DNA of 64,000 nt from an uncultured Rickettsiales bacterium (GTDB lineage Bacteria; Pseudomonadota; Alphaproteobacteria; Rickettsiales; UBA1997). The notes under the pieces were generated by a model, which saw only the letters and a list, made by a program, of their open reading frames with translations, ran no database searches and was not told where the DNA came from. This document shows positions 20,501-29,430 of this stretch, in pieces (positions within the stretch are counted from its first letter, which is position 1; the number at the start of each line of letters is the position of its first letter). Location: positions 1 through 64,000 of the forward strand of contig CAKVGI010000001.1 of the NCBI GenBank assembly GCA_934747265.1, in the 5' to 3' direction. The position numbers were made by a program, and so were the translations under genes.

Positions 20501-20776
20501 ATGTCTATTGAAAAAAGTAAAAAAGGGGAACTTATAAAAGAATTTGGAGTTTCCAATAATGATACAGGTTCTGTTGAGGTACAAGCTGCCGTTTTAACAG
20601 AAAGAATTAAAAATATTACAGAACATTGCAAAGTTCATGCAAAGGATTTTTCTTCAAGAAGAGGTCTTTTGATGCTTGTTGCTAGAAGAAAAAGATTGTT
20701 GGCTTATTTAAAGAAAAAATCAATGGATAGATATTTAAAATTGATAGAAAAATTAGGTTTGAAAGATAATAAATAA
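20501..20776 (+). CDS. rpsO: 30S ribosomal protein S15
   Basis: From the ATG at 20501 the product is 91 residues, the family's normal length, and begins MSIEKSKKGELIKEFGVSNN. NDTGSVEVQAAVLTERI and SRRGLLMLVARRKRLLAYL are diagnostic of S15, which binds 16S rRNA at the central domain. The frame extends 12 codons up to an ATG at 20465 that has GAGGTGG directly before it, so the longer start is possible although unusually close to that site. It is followed by pnp after 8 bp, the classic rpsO-pnp operon. Confidence 0.93.
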   Translation: MSIEKSKKGELIKEFGVSNNDTGSVEVQAAVLTERIKNITEHCKVHAKDFSSRRGLLMLVARRKRLLAYLKKKSMDRYLKLIEKLGLKDNK

Positions 20777-20784
20777 GGAATTTG

Positions 20785-22893
20785 ATGTTTAGTATTGTAA
20801 AAAAAGAGATGGAGTGGGGTGGTAAGACTTTAAGTCTTGAAACTGGAAAAATCGGCAGACAAGCTAGTTCTGTTATAGTTAGATATGGTGATACTACTGT
20901 TATGGCTAATGTAACAATAGCCAAAAAAGAAACAACTGGTATTGATTTTGTTCCACTTACAGTAAGTTATATTGAAAAGTTTTATGCAATAGGAAAAATA
21001 CCTGGTGGTTTTGTAAAAAGAGAAACAAAACCATCGGATAATGAAACTTTGATTGCTAGAACAATAGATAGACCAATAAGGCCATTATTTCCATCTAATT
21101 ATAGACATGAAACCGATGTTTTTTGTACTCTTTTAACTTACGATGAACAAACGCCAGCTGATATAGTTGCTTTAATAGCTACATCAGCTGCATTATCTAT
21201 TTCGCCAGCACCTTTTGAAGATGTTGTTGCTGGTGCAAGAGTTTCTTATAAAAATGGTGAATTTATTTTAAATGGTATGCATCCATTGTGCGATGATGGA
21301 AAATTGGATTTAACCGTTGCCGGAACAAAAGATTCTATATTAATGGTTGAGTCAGAAGTAAAAGAATTAACTGAAAATGAAATGCTTGATGCTTTGGATT
21401 TTGGTCATAAAGAATTAGGCAAAGTTGTAGATTTTATAAAAGATTTTGTTAATGCATGTAAGGTTGAAAAAATTGTACCAACTGCTGTTGATTTCTCAGA
21501 GTTAGAAAGCAATATTAAAGAATTTGCTACAAATGATTTGAGAGAAGCTTACAACATTACAACAAAACGAGAAAGAGTTGCTAAACTTGAAGAAATTCAT
21601 GACGAAATTAATGAAAAGTTTGTTGGTGAAAGCGACGATGAAATTTTAATAAATAAAGTTAGTGAAATAACACAAGATATAGAGAAAACCATAGTTAGAA
21701 CTATGATTTTAAAAGAAGGACGAAGAATTGATGGTAGAAAAATTGATCAAGTTAGACCAATTACACCAGAAGTTGATGTTCTCCCAATAGTTCATGGTTC
21801 TGCCTTATTTACAAGAGGTGAGACACAAGCTTTGGTTATTACAACTTTGGGTTCCGAACATGATGAACAAATAGTTGACAATGTATCAGAATCTATTGAT
21901 TCTCAAAACTTTATATTGCATTATAATTTTCCACCTTATGCTGTTGGTGAAACTGGCTTTTTAAAGGCACCAGGTAGAAGAGAAATAGGTCATGGTAAAT
22001 TGGCTTGGAAAGCAATACATAATATAGTAAAACTTGATGAAAATTTCCCTTATACAATAAGAGTTGTATCAGAAATTACAGAATCAAATGGTTCATCGTC
22101 AATGGCAACTGTGTGTGGTACATCTATGTCATTAATGTCAGCTGGTGTTCCTATGAAAGCTCCTGTTTCTGGTATTGCAATGGGCTTGATAAAAGAAGGT
22201 GATGATTTTGTGGTTTTAACAGATATTATGGGAGATGAAGATCACCTTGGAGATATGGATTTTAAAGTAGCTGGAACAGAGAATGGAATTACTGCTTTAC
22301 AAATGGATATTAAATGCAAAGGCATAACAAAAGAAATTATGTCAAAAGCTTTAAGCCAAGCAAAAGAAGGTAGACATTTTATATTAACAAGAATGTCAGA
22401 AGCTATTAGTGAATCAAGAGCAGAAGTTTCAAAAACAGCGCCAAGAGCTTTGACTTTTAAAATAAAACCAAACAAGATCAAGGATGTTATTGGAAGTAAA
22501 GGAAAAGTTATAAAAGATATAATTGATAAAACTGGAACAACAATTGATATAGATGATGATGGTACAGTTGTAATTATGTCAAATAACCAAGAATCAAGTC
22601 AAAAAGCTAAAAAAATGATTGAAGAAATAGCTTGCGATTTGGAGATTGGAAAAATTTATGAAGGAAAGGTTTTAAAGATTTTAGATTCCGGTGCTTTCAT
22701 TGACTTGCCTGGTAAAACTGATGGCTTTGTACATATTAGTCAATTAGCTAATTACAGAGTTGAATTTGTTGATGATATATTAAATGAAGGAGATATTGTA
22801 AAGGTTAAATTGATTGGTTTTGATAGAAACAACAAGCCAAAATTAAGTTATAAGGCAGTTGATCAGAAAACTGGTGAGGATTTAGAAAAATAA
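20785..22893 (+). CDS. pnp: polyribonucleotide nucleotidyltransferase (PNPase)
   Basis: A 702-residue phosphorolytic 3'-5' exoribonuclease. Two RNase PH-like domains are seen (GDTTVMANVTIA near residue 40; RGETQALVITTLGS near residue 350, with FPPYAVGETGF), then the KH domain (IKDVIGSKGKVIKDI, about 565-580) and the S1 domain (YEGKVLKILDSGAFIDLPG, about 625-690). ATG at 20785 follows AAGGAATTTG; a TTG one codon earlier is less likely. It acts in mRNA decay and tRNA processing in the cytoplasm. The S1 end is duplicated in the next gene. Confidence 0.97.
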   Translation: MFSIVKKEMEWGGKTLSLETGKIGRQASSVIVRYGDTTVMANVTIAKKETTGIDFVPLTVSYIEKFYAIGKIPGGFVKRETKPSDNETLIARTIDRPIRPLFPSNYRHETDVFCTLLTYDEQTPADIVALIATSAALSISPAPFEDVVAGARVSYKNGEFILNGMHPLCDDGKLDLTVAGTKDSILMVESEVKELTENEMLDALDFGHKELGKVVDFIKDFVNACKVEKIVPTAVDFSELESNIKEFATNDLREAYNITTKRERVAKLEEIHDEINEKFVGESDDEILINKVSEITQDIEKTIVRTMILKEGRRIDGRKIDQVRPITPEVDVLPIVHGSALFTRGETQALVITTLGSEHDEQIVDNVSESIDSQNFILHYNFPPYAVGETGFLKAPGRREIGHGKLAWKAIHNIVKLDENFPYTIRVVSEITESNGSSSMATVCGTSMSLMSAGVPMKAPVSGIAMGLIKEGDDFVVLTDIMGDEDHLGDMDFKVAGTENGITALQMDIKCKGITKEIMSKALSQAKEGRHFILTRMSEAISESRAEVSKTAPRALTFKIKPNKIKDVIGSKGKVIKDIIDKTGTTIDIDDDGTVVIMSNNQESSQKAKKMIEEIACDLEIGKIYEGKVLKILDSGAFIDLPGKTDGFVHISQLANYRVEFVDDILNEGDIVKVKLIGFDRNNKPKLSYKAVDQKTGEDLEK

Positions 22894-22917
22894 TATTATT
22901 TAATAATAAAGGTGAAA

Positions 22918-23268
22918 ATGGTTGAAGAAACAAAAAAAGATTTTAGACCAAGAAGAAGATTTAAAATCAGTAAAGGCGAATTTAATCCAAATATAGAGAT
23001 CGGAAAGATTTACGAGGGAAAAGTTGTAAAGATTTTACCATCTGGTGCTTTTGTAGAATTTCCAGAAAGTCCAAAGAGAGATGGCTTTGTACATATTAGT
23101 CAATTAGCTAATTACAGAGTTGATAAAGTTGAAGATATTTTAAAACAAGATGGAGTATATAAATTTAAGTTAATTGGATTTGATTATAGCAGAAAACCAA
23201 AGTTAAGCTACAAAGCAGTAAATCAAGAAACTGGTGAAGATGTAGAAAATAAAGAAGAAAATAAATAA
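22918..23268 (+). CDS. stand-alone S1 RNA-binding domain protein, duplicated from the pnp 3' end
   Basis: A 116-residue protein, ATG at 22918 preceded by AAAGGTGAAA. Residues 1-25 are basic (RPRRRFKIS) and residues 27-110 are an S1 domain closely matching that of the adjacent PNPase: IGKIYEGKVVKILPSGAFVEF, DGFVHISQLANYRVDKV, KPKLSYKAV. The DNA encoding DGFVHISQLANYRV is identical in the two genes. It lies 24 bp after pnp, so it is co-expressed. A terminator follows. It probably binds RNA, perhaps in the degradosome; this is inference. Confidence 0.85.
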   Translation: MVEETKKDFRPRRRFKISKGEFNPNIEIGKIYEGKVVKILPSGAFVEFPESPKRDGFVHISQLANYRVDKVEDILKQDGVYKFKLIGFDYSRKPKLSYKAVNQETGEDVENKEENK

Positions 23269-23283
23269 TATTTGTATTTTTTA

Positions 23284-23317
23284 AAATAAGAACTCATTAT
23301 GGGTTCTTATTTTTTAC
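23284..23317 (+). terminator. rho-independent terminator of the rpsO-pnp operon
   Basis: AATAAGAAC and GTTCTTATT pair around TCATTATG, followed by T-rich sequence. The rest up to 23556 holds no gene. Confidence 0.8.
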
Positions 23318-23556
23318 TATAATATAGCTAGTCAAACTGTTGTTTGTTAGAGTATGCTTACTTATTCTAAATTATTAGATTAATAGATCTATAATTTTTA
23401 TTGTATGGAAATGATGCATTTTTCAGTAAAATTATTATGCAAAAAAATTAAAAAACTTCTAGAAAAACATATTATAGATAATTCAATAAATTAAAGTTGC
23501 AAAAAAGTGTTTTTATTTTAATTATAATAAGTTATAGATATTAAATTTACCAAATA

Positions 23557-25587
23557 GTGCTAAAAGCAAAAATATTGTTAAAAAAATTGGACAATTTCAT
23601 AAATGATAATTTTTTTGGTGATTATCATAATTGGATTTTGTGGTGTCCAGTTATTTTTGGATTTGGTATTTTGACTTATTTTAGATTTCCAAATTTGAAT
23701 ATTTCGGTTTTTATTGCAATTTTTCTGTTATGTTTAATTTTATTAATTATTTTTAGAAAAAATAAAGAATATTTAACTGCAATATTTTCAGTTTTTCTTT
23801 TTGTTGTTGGCTATGTAGATATTTATTTATATACAGAAAAATTAAATTTTCCTAAGATAAAATATAAGATGGGATATGTTGATATTTATGGAATTGCAGA
23901 AGATATATCTTATTATCAAAAAAACAATGAAACAAGAGTTAGAATAGTTGTTGGGGTTGATAAAATAAATAAAGTTAAAAGACTAAATAAGGATCAAAGA
24001 GTTTCAAATAATAAAACAGCATATTTTACAAAAGATGGTGTTATGCATAATATACCAAAAAATGTTAGAATAAATATGAGTTCTAAGAGTGAGATTCCAG
24101 CATTTGGTGAATATGTAAAAATAAGAGCAAACTTAATTCCAATACCAAAACAAGCATTTCATGGTGCATATAATATTGAAAGAGTATTATATTTTCAAGG
24201 AATTGGCGGAATTGGTTTTAATGGCTACATTAAAGAAAGAGGTTCACCTAAAATGAATACGATTTATGATAAAATTAAATATAAAATATATAACATTAGA
24301 GAAAAATTAAATAATAGAATAATCAAAGCTACTGGCAGTGAATCTGGTCCAGTTGTTGGATCTTTTATTACAGGGATTAGAGGAAGAATAAGTTCAACAA
24401 ATTATAATAATATGACTTACGCTGGACTTGCTCATTTAATTTCTATTTCGGGTTTGCATATGGCAATAGTTATGGGGTTCGCTTTTTCTATTGTTAGAAG
24501 AATTTTAGTGTATTTTGAAAATTTTACTTTAACACACGATATAAAGAAAATATCTGCAATTTTTGCAATAATTGTTGGTTTTATTTATTTGTGTATGACT
24601 GGATTTCCTATATCCGCGAATAGAGCGTATATAATGTCTGTATTATTCTTTATATCAATATTAATAGAAAGAGAGATAGATTCTCTTAGATTTTTAGCTC
24701 TCTCAGCTTTTTTGTTGTTATTCTGCAAACCTAATTTTATATTGGAACCCAGTTTTCAATTATCTTTTCTTGCTGTTTTGGGGCTAGTTTCTGGATATAA
24801 ATTTTTAAGAGAACACAATGTAAGTACATTTACAAAGAATAAATTTTTAAAGCCTTTATATTACCTATTTGGCGTATTATTATCATCAATAATTACTGAA
24901 ATATCAGTTTCACCAATAGCTATTTATCATTTTAATAATTATACCCCTTTTAACATGCTGACAAATTTAGTGGCAATACCATTAGTTGGTTTTATAACTT
25001 TACCACTAGCTACTATATCCGTTTTGTTAATGCCATTTAATTGTGAAAAGATTTTACTTATACCAGCTGGAATATCAATTGACATTGTATTAAAAATTTC
25101 AAAATATGTTGTAAGTTTACCTTATGCAACATATGTTTTTCCGTCGCCTTCATTACTTGGTATATCATTAATTTTATTTGGTTTTTTGTGGTTTACATTA
25201 TGGGAACAAAAATGGAGATATTTTGGGGTAGTTTTGTTTGCATCCGGTATAATTGTATCAGTATTTAAAGAAACACCAGATATAATTATAGATAAAAAAG
25301 ATAAATTTGTAGTGATTGTAAGAAATAATGCATTATATTTTTCCAGAGATAGCAATGATTATAAAGTTTCAACAATAGAAAAGAAGTTTGGGCAAAAAAA
25401 TCATAATAATTTTGTACAATATTGTTATGATTTTCAAGATAATAATTTGGAATATTGTAAGAAATTTATTTATAATATTAATACAATTTTTAGAAATGAG
25501 GATATTGTTGAAAATTTTAGAGAATTAAATATTAAGTATAAAGTTTTTGATAAAGATTTAAAAGTTTTGTTAAATAAGACAAATTAA
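23557..25587 (+). CDS. comEC: ComEC/Rec2-family DNA uptake channel
   Basis: A 676-residue polytopic protein. The N-terminal hydrophobic segments plus an OB-like periplasmic part (about 80-230) resemble DUF4131. The competence domain begins near residue 270 with GSFITGIRGRIS and has the diagnostic LAHLISISGLHMAIV, FPISANRAYIM and NNYTPFNMLTNLVAIPLVGF. ComEC forms the inner-membrane pore for single-stranded DNA. The C-terminal metallo-beta-lactamase domain of Firmicute ComEC is absent, leaving only about 90 residues after the last helix. The start is a GTG without a clear ribosome-binding site, so the exact start is uncertain. Confidence 0.88.
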   Translation: MLKAKILLKKLDNFINDNFFGDYHNWILWCPVIFGFGILTYFRFPNLNISVFIAIFLLCLILLIIFRKNKEYLTAIFSVFLFVVGYVDIYLYTEKLNFPKIKYKMGYVDIYGIAEDISYYQKNNETRVRIVVGVDKINKVKRLNKDQRVSNNKTAYFTKDGVMHNIPKNVRINMSSKSEIPAFGEYVKIRANLIPIPKQAFHGAYNIERVLYFQGIGGIGFNGYIKERGSPKMNTIYDKIKYKIYNIREKLNNRIIKATGSESGPVVGSFITGIRGRISSTNYNNMTYAGLAHLISISGLHMAIVMGFAFSIVRRILVYFENFTLTHDIKKISAIFAIIVGFIYLCMTGFPISANRAYIMSVLFFISILIEREIDSLRFLALSAFLLLFCKPNFILEPSFQLSFLAVLGLVSGYKFLREHNVSTFTKNKFLKPLYYLFGVLLSSIITEISVSPIAIYHFNNYTPFNMLTNLVAIPLVGFITLPLATISVLLMPFNCEKILLIPAGISIDIVLKISKYVVSLPYATYVFPSPSLLGISLILFGFLWFTLWEQKWRYFGVVLFASGIIVSVFKETPDIIIDKKDKFVVIVRNNALYFSRDSNDYKVSTIEKKFGQKNHNNFVQYCYDFQDNNLEYCKKFIYNINTIFRNEDIVENFRELNIKYKVFDKDLKVLLNKTN

Positions 25588-25743
25588 AATAAATATTTTT
25601 TTATTAATATTTTTTTAATTTATTTGGTGCGTGTGAGTTAAAATATGAGTTGATTAATTAATTGATTTGAAGAGTGTAAGAATTAATTTTTAACTTGACT
25701 TTATCAGATATTCTTTTACATTTTATAAAAAACCAATTTACAA

Positions 25744-26430
25744 ATGTTATTTTTAAAGAAAATAGAAAACTATTTTAAGCATCCGCTCGCTAAAATAATC
25801 AGATTAGCATTAAATATAAAAAATAAGAAAGGCAAAAATAATCATGTTTATATAATTGATAAGAACGGTAAAAAACATAAAGCTAATTTTTATCAATTTA
25901 TATTAGTTGAGTTTAGTGGGGAAAATAATATTATAGAAATTTGTGAAAGTAGTGTCTCAAAATTTAAAAATTCCATATTTTATATAAACGGAAATAACAA
26001 TTATGTAAAATTTGGTGAAAATGCAAGAGGTTTACATAATATAGAAGTAAATATAAGAGGAAATAACTCAAAATTGATAACTGGTTCAGAATTATACTGT
26101 GGTAAGGTTAATTTTTATATTTATGGTGATTCAAGCGTGATTATAGGTGATAAATGCATGTTCTCGTTTGATGTATATATTTGGGCAACCGATGGTCATA
26201 AAATATATGACAAAGATAAAAATTTAATCAATCAAAATAAAGATGTAAAAATAGGTAATCACGTATGGATTTGTAGAGGAGCAACAATGCTGAAAGGTAG
26301 TGGTATTGGCGATGAATGTGTTTTGGGAAATTCGTCCATGCTAACAAAGGATTATTCTAATTATACACATTGTATTTTGGCTGGTAATACTGCTAAAATA
26401 GTAAAAGAAGATATTATTTGGGAAGAATAA
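25744..26430 (+). CDS. left-handed beta-helix (hexapeptide) acyltransferase
   Basis: A 228-residue protein with hexapeptide-type turns from about residue 60 on, and the XAT-type active-site region YIWATDGHKIYDKDK (about 138-152), followed by KIGNHVWICRGATMLKGSGIGDECVLGNSS (about 168-198). This arrangement matches O-acetyltransferases of the WbbJ/CatB group that use acetyl-CoA and catalytic His. It probably modifies a surface sugar, like the acyltransferase in the 0-7 kb cluster, but it is isolated and followed directly by repeat B copy 2. Base composition is like that of its neighbours. Confidence 0.8.
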   Translation: MLFLKKIENYFKHPLAKIIRLALNIKNKKGKNNHVYIIDKNGKKHKANFYQFILVEFSGENNIIEICESSVSKFKNSIFYINGNNNYVKFGENARGLHNIEVNIRGNNSKLITGSELYCGKVNFYIYGDSSVIIGDKCMFSFDVYIWATDGHKIYDKDKNLINQNKDVKIGNHVWICRGATMLKGSGIGDECVLGNSSMLTKDYSNYTHCILAGNTAKIVKEDIIWEE

Positions 26431-26455
26431 ATGAGGTATTTCTAATTTCTGATTA

Positions 26456-26985
26456 GACTATTTCTCACCCCCCCTTTTTTTTGTAACGTAAGAGATGATG
26501 TATTCAATACCTTCTTTTTACTCTCCCACCTTATCTACATTCATAGGGGTGGAGCTGACACAGAAACACCCCTTGCCCCCCTTATCAGGGGGGGATGAGC
26601 GGTAGCCCCCTTTGTAGGAGGGTTAGTCTCAGAACACCTTCCCTCCGCCCCCCTTTGTAAGGGGGGAGCTGATGTAGTCAGCAGGGGGGTTGATAGCTAT
26701 TTATTTGTTTTATTATAAAAAAAATAAATAATTAAAAATTGAAAATTAAAATAAAATATAAAGTCGAGGATTTGAATTTAAGATTTAAAATTAAGAATTA
26801 AGAATTAAGAATAATACTATATATTAAACAGTAATTATTATTATATAAAGTATATAATTAATAATTTTATAAGAATTATAAAATAATAAAATAATATATT
26901 AATATAAAAAACAAAGTATAAAACAATTAAAGTATTTTAACCCCCCTTACCCAACTTATCAGGGGGAGATTGAGGTAGTACCTCT
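26456..26985 (+). repeat. repeat family B, copy 2
   Basis: Left arm with CCCCCTTTGTAGGAGGG and GGGGGGAGCTGATGTAGTCAGCAGGGGGG modules (to about 26695), AT-rich core (to 26940) sharing ATTAAGAATTAAGAATAA, TATAATTAATAATTTTATAA and AATATAAAAAACA with copies 1 and 5, and a short right arm (CCCCCCTTACCCAACTTATC AGGGGG). Same orientation as copy 1. 26986-27120 holds nothing else recognisable. Confidence 0.85.
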
Positions 26986-27120
26986 TATTATGGAATAGAT
27001 ATTTTTTGCATTGATAAGACCGGATATTAAAATTAGAGCAATACCTAGAAGTATTAAAACAAAATCCTTGATTTATTTTTTTATTCTTTTATTATTATTA
27101 AATAATTTGTAATATATTGT

Positions 27121-27867
27121 GTGGTAAAAATGGTATTATTTTCTGCGGATTTAAGTATAATTCAAGATTCTATAATAAAGGTTGGTGATAAGATTAGTAG
27201 AGATTTTGTTGAGTTAGAGAATTTACAAAATTCATATAAAGGGAGTACTAAATTTGCGGAATTAATAATAGAATTTATCAAAAGAAGACTATTTGAACAT
27301 CTAAAAACCAAAAAACCTAATTACGATGTGGTATTTTATGATGATAAAAATGAGGACAAATTTCAGGCTGATTATAGATATCTTATAAATCCTATGTGTG
27401 GGGTTGTTAATTTGGTTCATGCTATTCCTTATTTTTGTGTCTCAATAGCATTACAAAAGAAGAATAGAGAGGGTATTTATCAAACTTTATGCGGTGTAAT
27501 TGATAGTCCAATAACACAAGAAACATTTGTTGTAGAACAAGGAAAAGGAGCTTACGTAAATTCAAGGAGAATTAGGGTTTCTTCTCGTTCTAGTATTGAT
27601 GATGCGTTAACTGTTATAAAAAATACGCAAAATAGAGATTTTATTATTAGATGTTTACAAAAATATAAGTTATTAAATATAACTAATTGTGATATATTAA
27701 ATATATGTAATGTTGCTAGCGGAAAATTTGATATTACCGTTTTAGAAAAAAACAATATTTTTTTAGAATTACCAATTCTTTTATTAAAAGAAGCTGGTGG
27801 ACTTGTAAAAACTGGTGAAAATCAAGAAGTAATATTATGTAATGATTTATTGGAATCACAAATATAG
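27121..27867 (+). CDS. inositol-monophosphatase-family protein lacking metal ligands
   Basis: A 248-residue IMPase/SuhB/CysQ-fold protein. The family motif DPxDGTxNFxHxxPxF is present as NPMCGVVNLVHAIPYF (residues 90-105): both metal-binding Asp are lost (N90, C93) and the Thr is Val. The later IDSPITQETFVVEQGKGAYVN matches the family strand pair, but the C-terminal WDxxAG motif is reduced to LELPILLLKEAGG. It is therefore probably inactive as a phosphatase and may be structural or regulatory, as SuhB is in rRNA antitermination. The start is a GTG (ATG at 27130 possible). It precedes the Mur ligase by 23 bp. Confidence 0.75.
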   Translation: MVKMVLFSADLSIIQDSIIKVGDKISRDFVELENLQNSYKGSTKFAELIIEFIKRRLFEHLKTKKPNYDVVFYDDKNEDKFQADYRYLINPMCGVVNLVHAIPYFCVSIALQKKNREGIYQTLCGVIDSPITQETFVVEQGKGAYVNSRRIRVSSRSSIDDALTVIKNTQNRDFIIRCLQKYKLLNITNCDILNICNVASGKFDITVLEKNNIFLELPILLLKEAGGLVKTGENQEVILCNDLLESQI

Positions 27868-27890
27868 ACTAATTGGGAGAAATAAAAAAG

Positions 27891-29306
27891 ATGCAAAAAA
27901 AGACAAAAGTACATTTTATTGGAATTAATGGAAGTGGAATTTCTGGTGTTGCTTGTATAGCAAAACAAAATGGTTTTGACGTTGATGGTTGTGATTTAAA
28001 GTGTGATATAAATAATTATACACAACAATTATTGGATAACAATATTAAAATATTATCACCACACAATCCAGAACATATAAAAGATGTTGATATAGTTGTC
28101 TTATCTCCTGCGTTATTATATAAAGATAGATATAAACAAATAGAAGAAACAAGAATAGCTATGGAAACAAAAACCACAATAAAGTGGCAAAAGTTTTTGG
28201 GCAACTATATAATGAAAGATAAAAATGTTATAGCTGTTGCTGGTACTCACGGTAAAACCACAACTACAACATTAATATCACTCATTTTAGAAAAAGCTAA
28301 TTTTGATCCAACTGTATTCGTTGGTGGAGTTGTAAAAGAATGGGGGACTACTTATAGAGTTGGAAAATCTGATTATTATGTTTGTGAAGGAGATGAATAT
28401 GATGGTAATTTTTTAGATTATCATCCAAAATTTGTTATTCTAAACAATCTAGAAATGGAACATCCTGAAAGATTTAAAGATTTTGAAGATTATAAAAATA
28501 TTTTTAAACAATTCCTGTTGACAGTACAAAATAATGGTAAAATTGTCTTTAATTATGATGATATTAATTTAAGAAATTTAATTTTATCAATGCTTGATAA
28601 TTTGGATGAAAAAGAAATAAAGATTATAGGTTATACATTTAACGGTGAAATATCAAATAATTCGGAAATTAAAATAATAAATGTTAAAAGAGGAAAAGGT
28701 AAGATCATTTTAAATGACAATATAATACAACATAATTTATTGGGTGAACATAATGCTAGAAATATAGCTATTGCGACTGTTTTAGCTCTTGAATTAGGCG
28801 TAAATATCAAAATAATACAAGATTTATTAAAAAATTTTTGTGGTAGTAAAAGAAGAATAGATTTAGTATTTAATAATGATAAAATAAAATTGTATGACGA
28901 TTATGCTCATCATCATACACAAATTAAATGTACAATACAAGCTATAAAAGATAATATTGTAGATTCTAATAATGAAAAAATAATAGCAATATTGGAACCA
29001 CATCTTATTTCTAGAATAAAAAATAATACAAAAGAGTTTGTTGATGCTTTATTACTAGCAGATTATCCTATTGTAACTAAAATTTTTAAATCAAGAGAAA
29101 GCTTTATGGCTGATATTGATGTTAAAAGTCTATTAAATAATGATAGAATTGATTATATAGAAAATTATAATGATATACTTAATAAAATTAAAGAAATTAT
29201 TGCAAATAATAAAGATCAAAAATTTGATATAGTTGTTATGGGTGCTGGAAATTCGTATAAAATTACTGAACAGTTGAAGAATTATTTTACTAGTAGTAGG
29301 CTATAA
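27891..29306 (+). CDS. Mur ligase, MurC/Mpl type (UDP-N-acetylmuramate--amino acid ligase)
   Basis: A 471-residue three-domain Mur ligase. The N-terminal Rossmann domain starts VHFIGINGSGISGVACIA, the ATP loop is VAGTHGKTTTTTLISL (about residue 113), CEGDEYDGNF and NLEMEHPERF follow, and the C-terminal domain has DDYAHHHTQIKCTIQA. The first motifs and the DYAHH segment are those of MurC or Mpl; the FVHY block of Mpl is not evident, so MurC is favoured. The enzyme adds the first amino acid to UDP-MurNAc in peptidoglycan synthesis. GGGAGAA stands 9 bp before the ATG at 27891. No other mur gene is adjacent. Confidence 0.85.
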   Translation: MQKKTKVHFIGINGSGISGVACIAKQNGFDVDGCDLKCDINNYTQQLLDNNIKILSPHNPEHIKDVDIVVLSPALLYKDRYKQIEETRIAMETKTTIKWQKFLGNYIMKDKNVIAVAGTHGKTTTTTLISLILEKANFDPTVFVGGVVKEWGTTYRVGKSDYYVCEGDEYDGNFLDYHPKFVILNNLEMEHPERFKDFEDYKNIFKQFLLTVQNNGKIVFNYDDINLRNLILSMLDNLDEKEIKIIGYTFNGEISNNSEIKIINVKRGKGKIILNDNIIQHNLLGEHNARNIAIATVLALELGVNIKIIQDLLKNFCGSKRRIDLVFNNDKIKLYDDYAHHHTQIKCTIQAIKDNIVDSNNEKIIAILEPHLISRIKNNTKEFVDALLLADYPIVTKIFKSRESFMADIDVKSLLNNDRIDYIENYNDILNKIKEIIANNKDQKFDIVVMGAGNSYKITEQLKNYFTSSRL

Positions 29307-29430
29307 TGTCTTTTATTCAAAATTTTTATTAATTTGATATATAGCTTAGTATATTAATAAAAAAATATTTTTCTTGAAATAATATTATAAACGGTTTATT
29401 CTTTTGTCAGAATTAACAAATAACTTCAGT

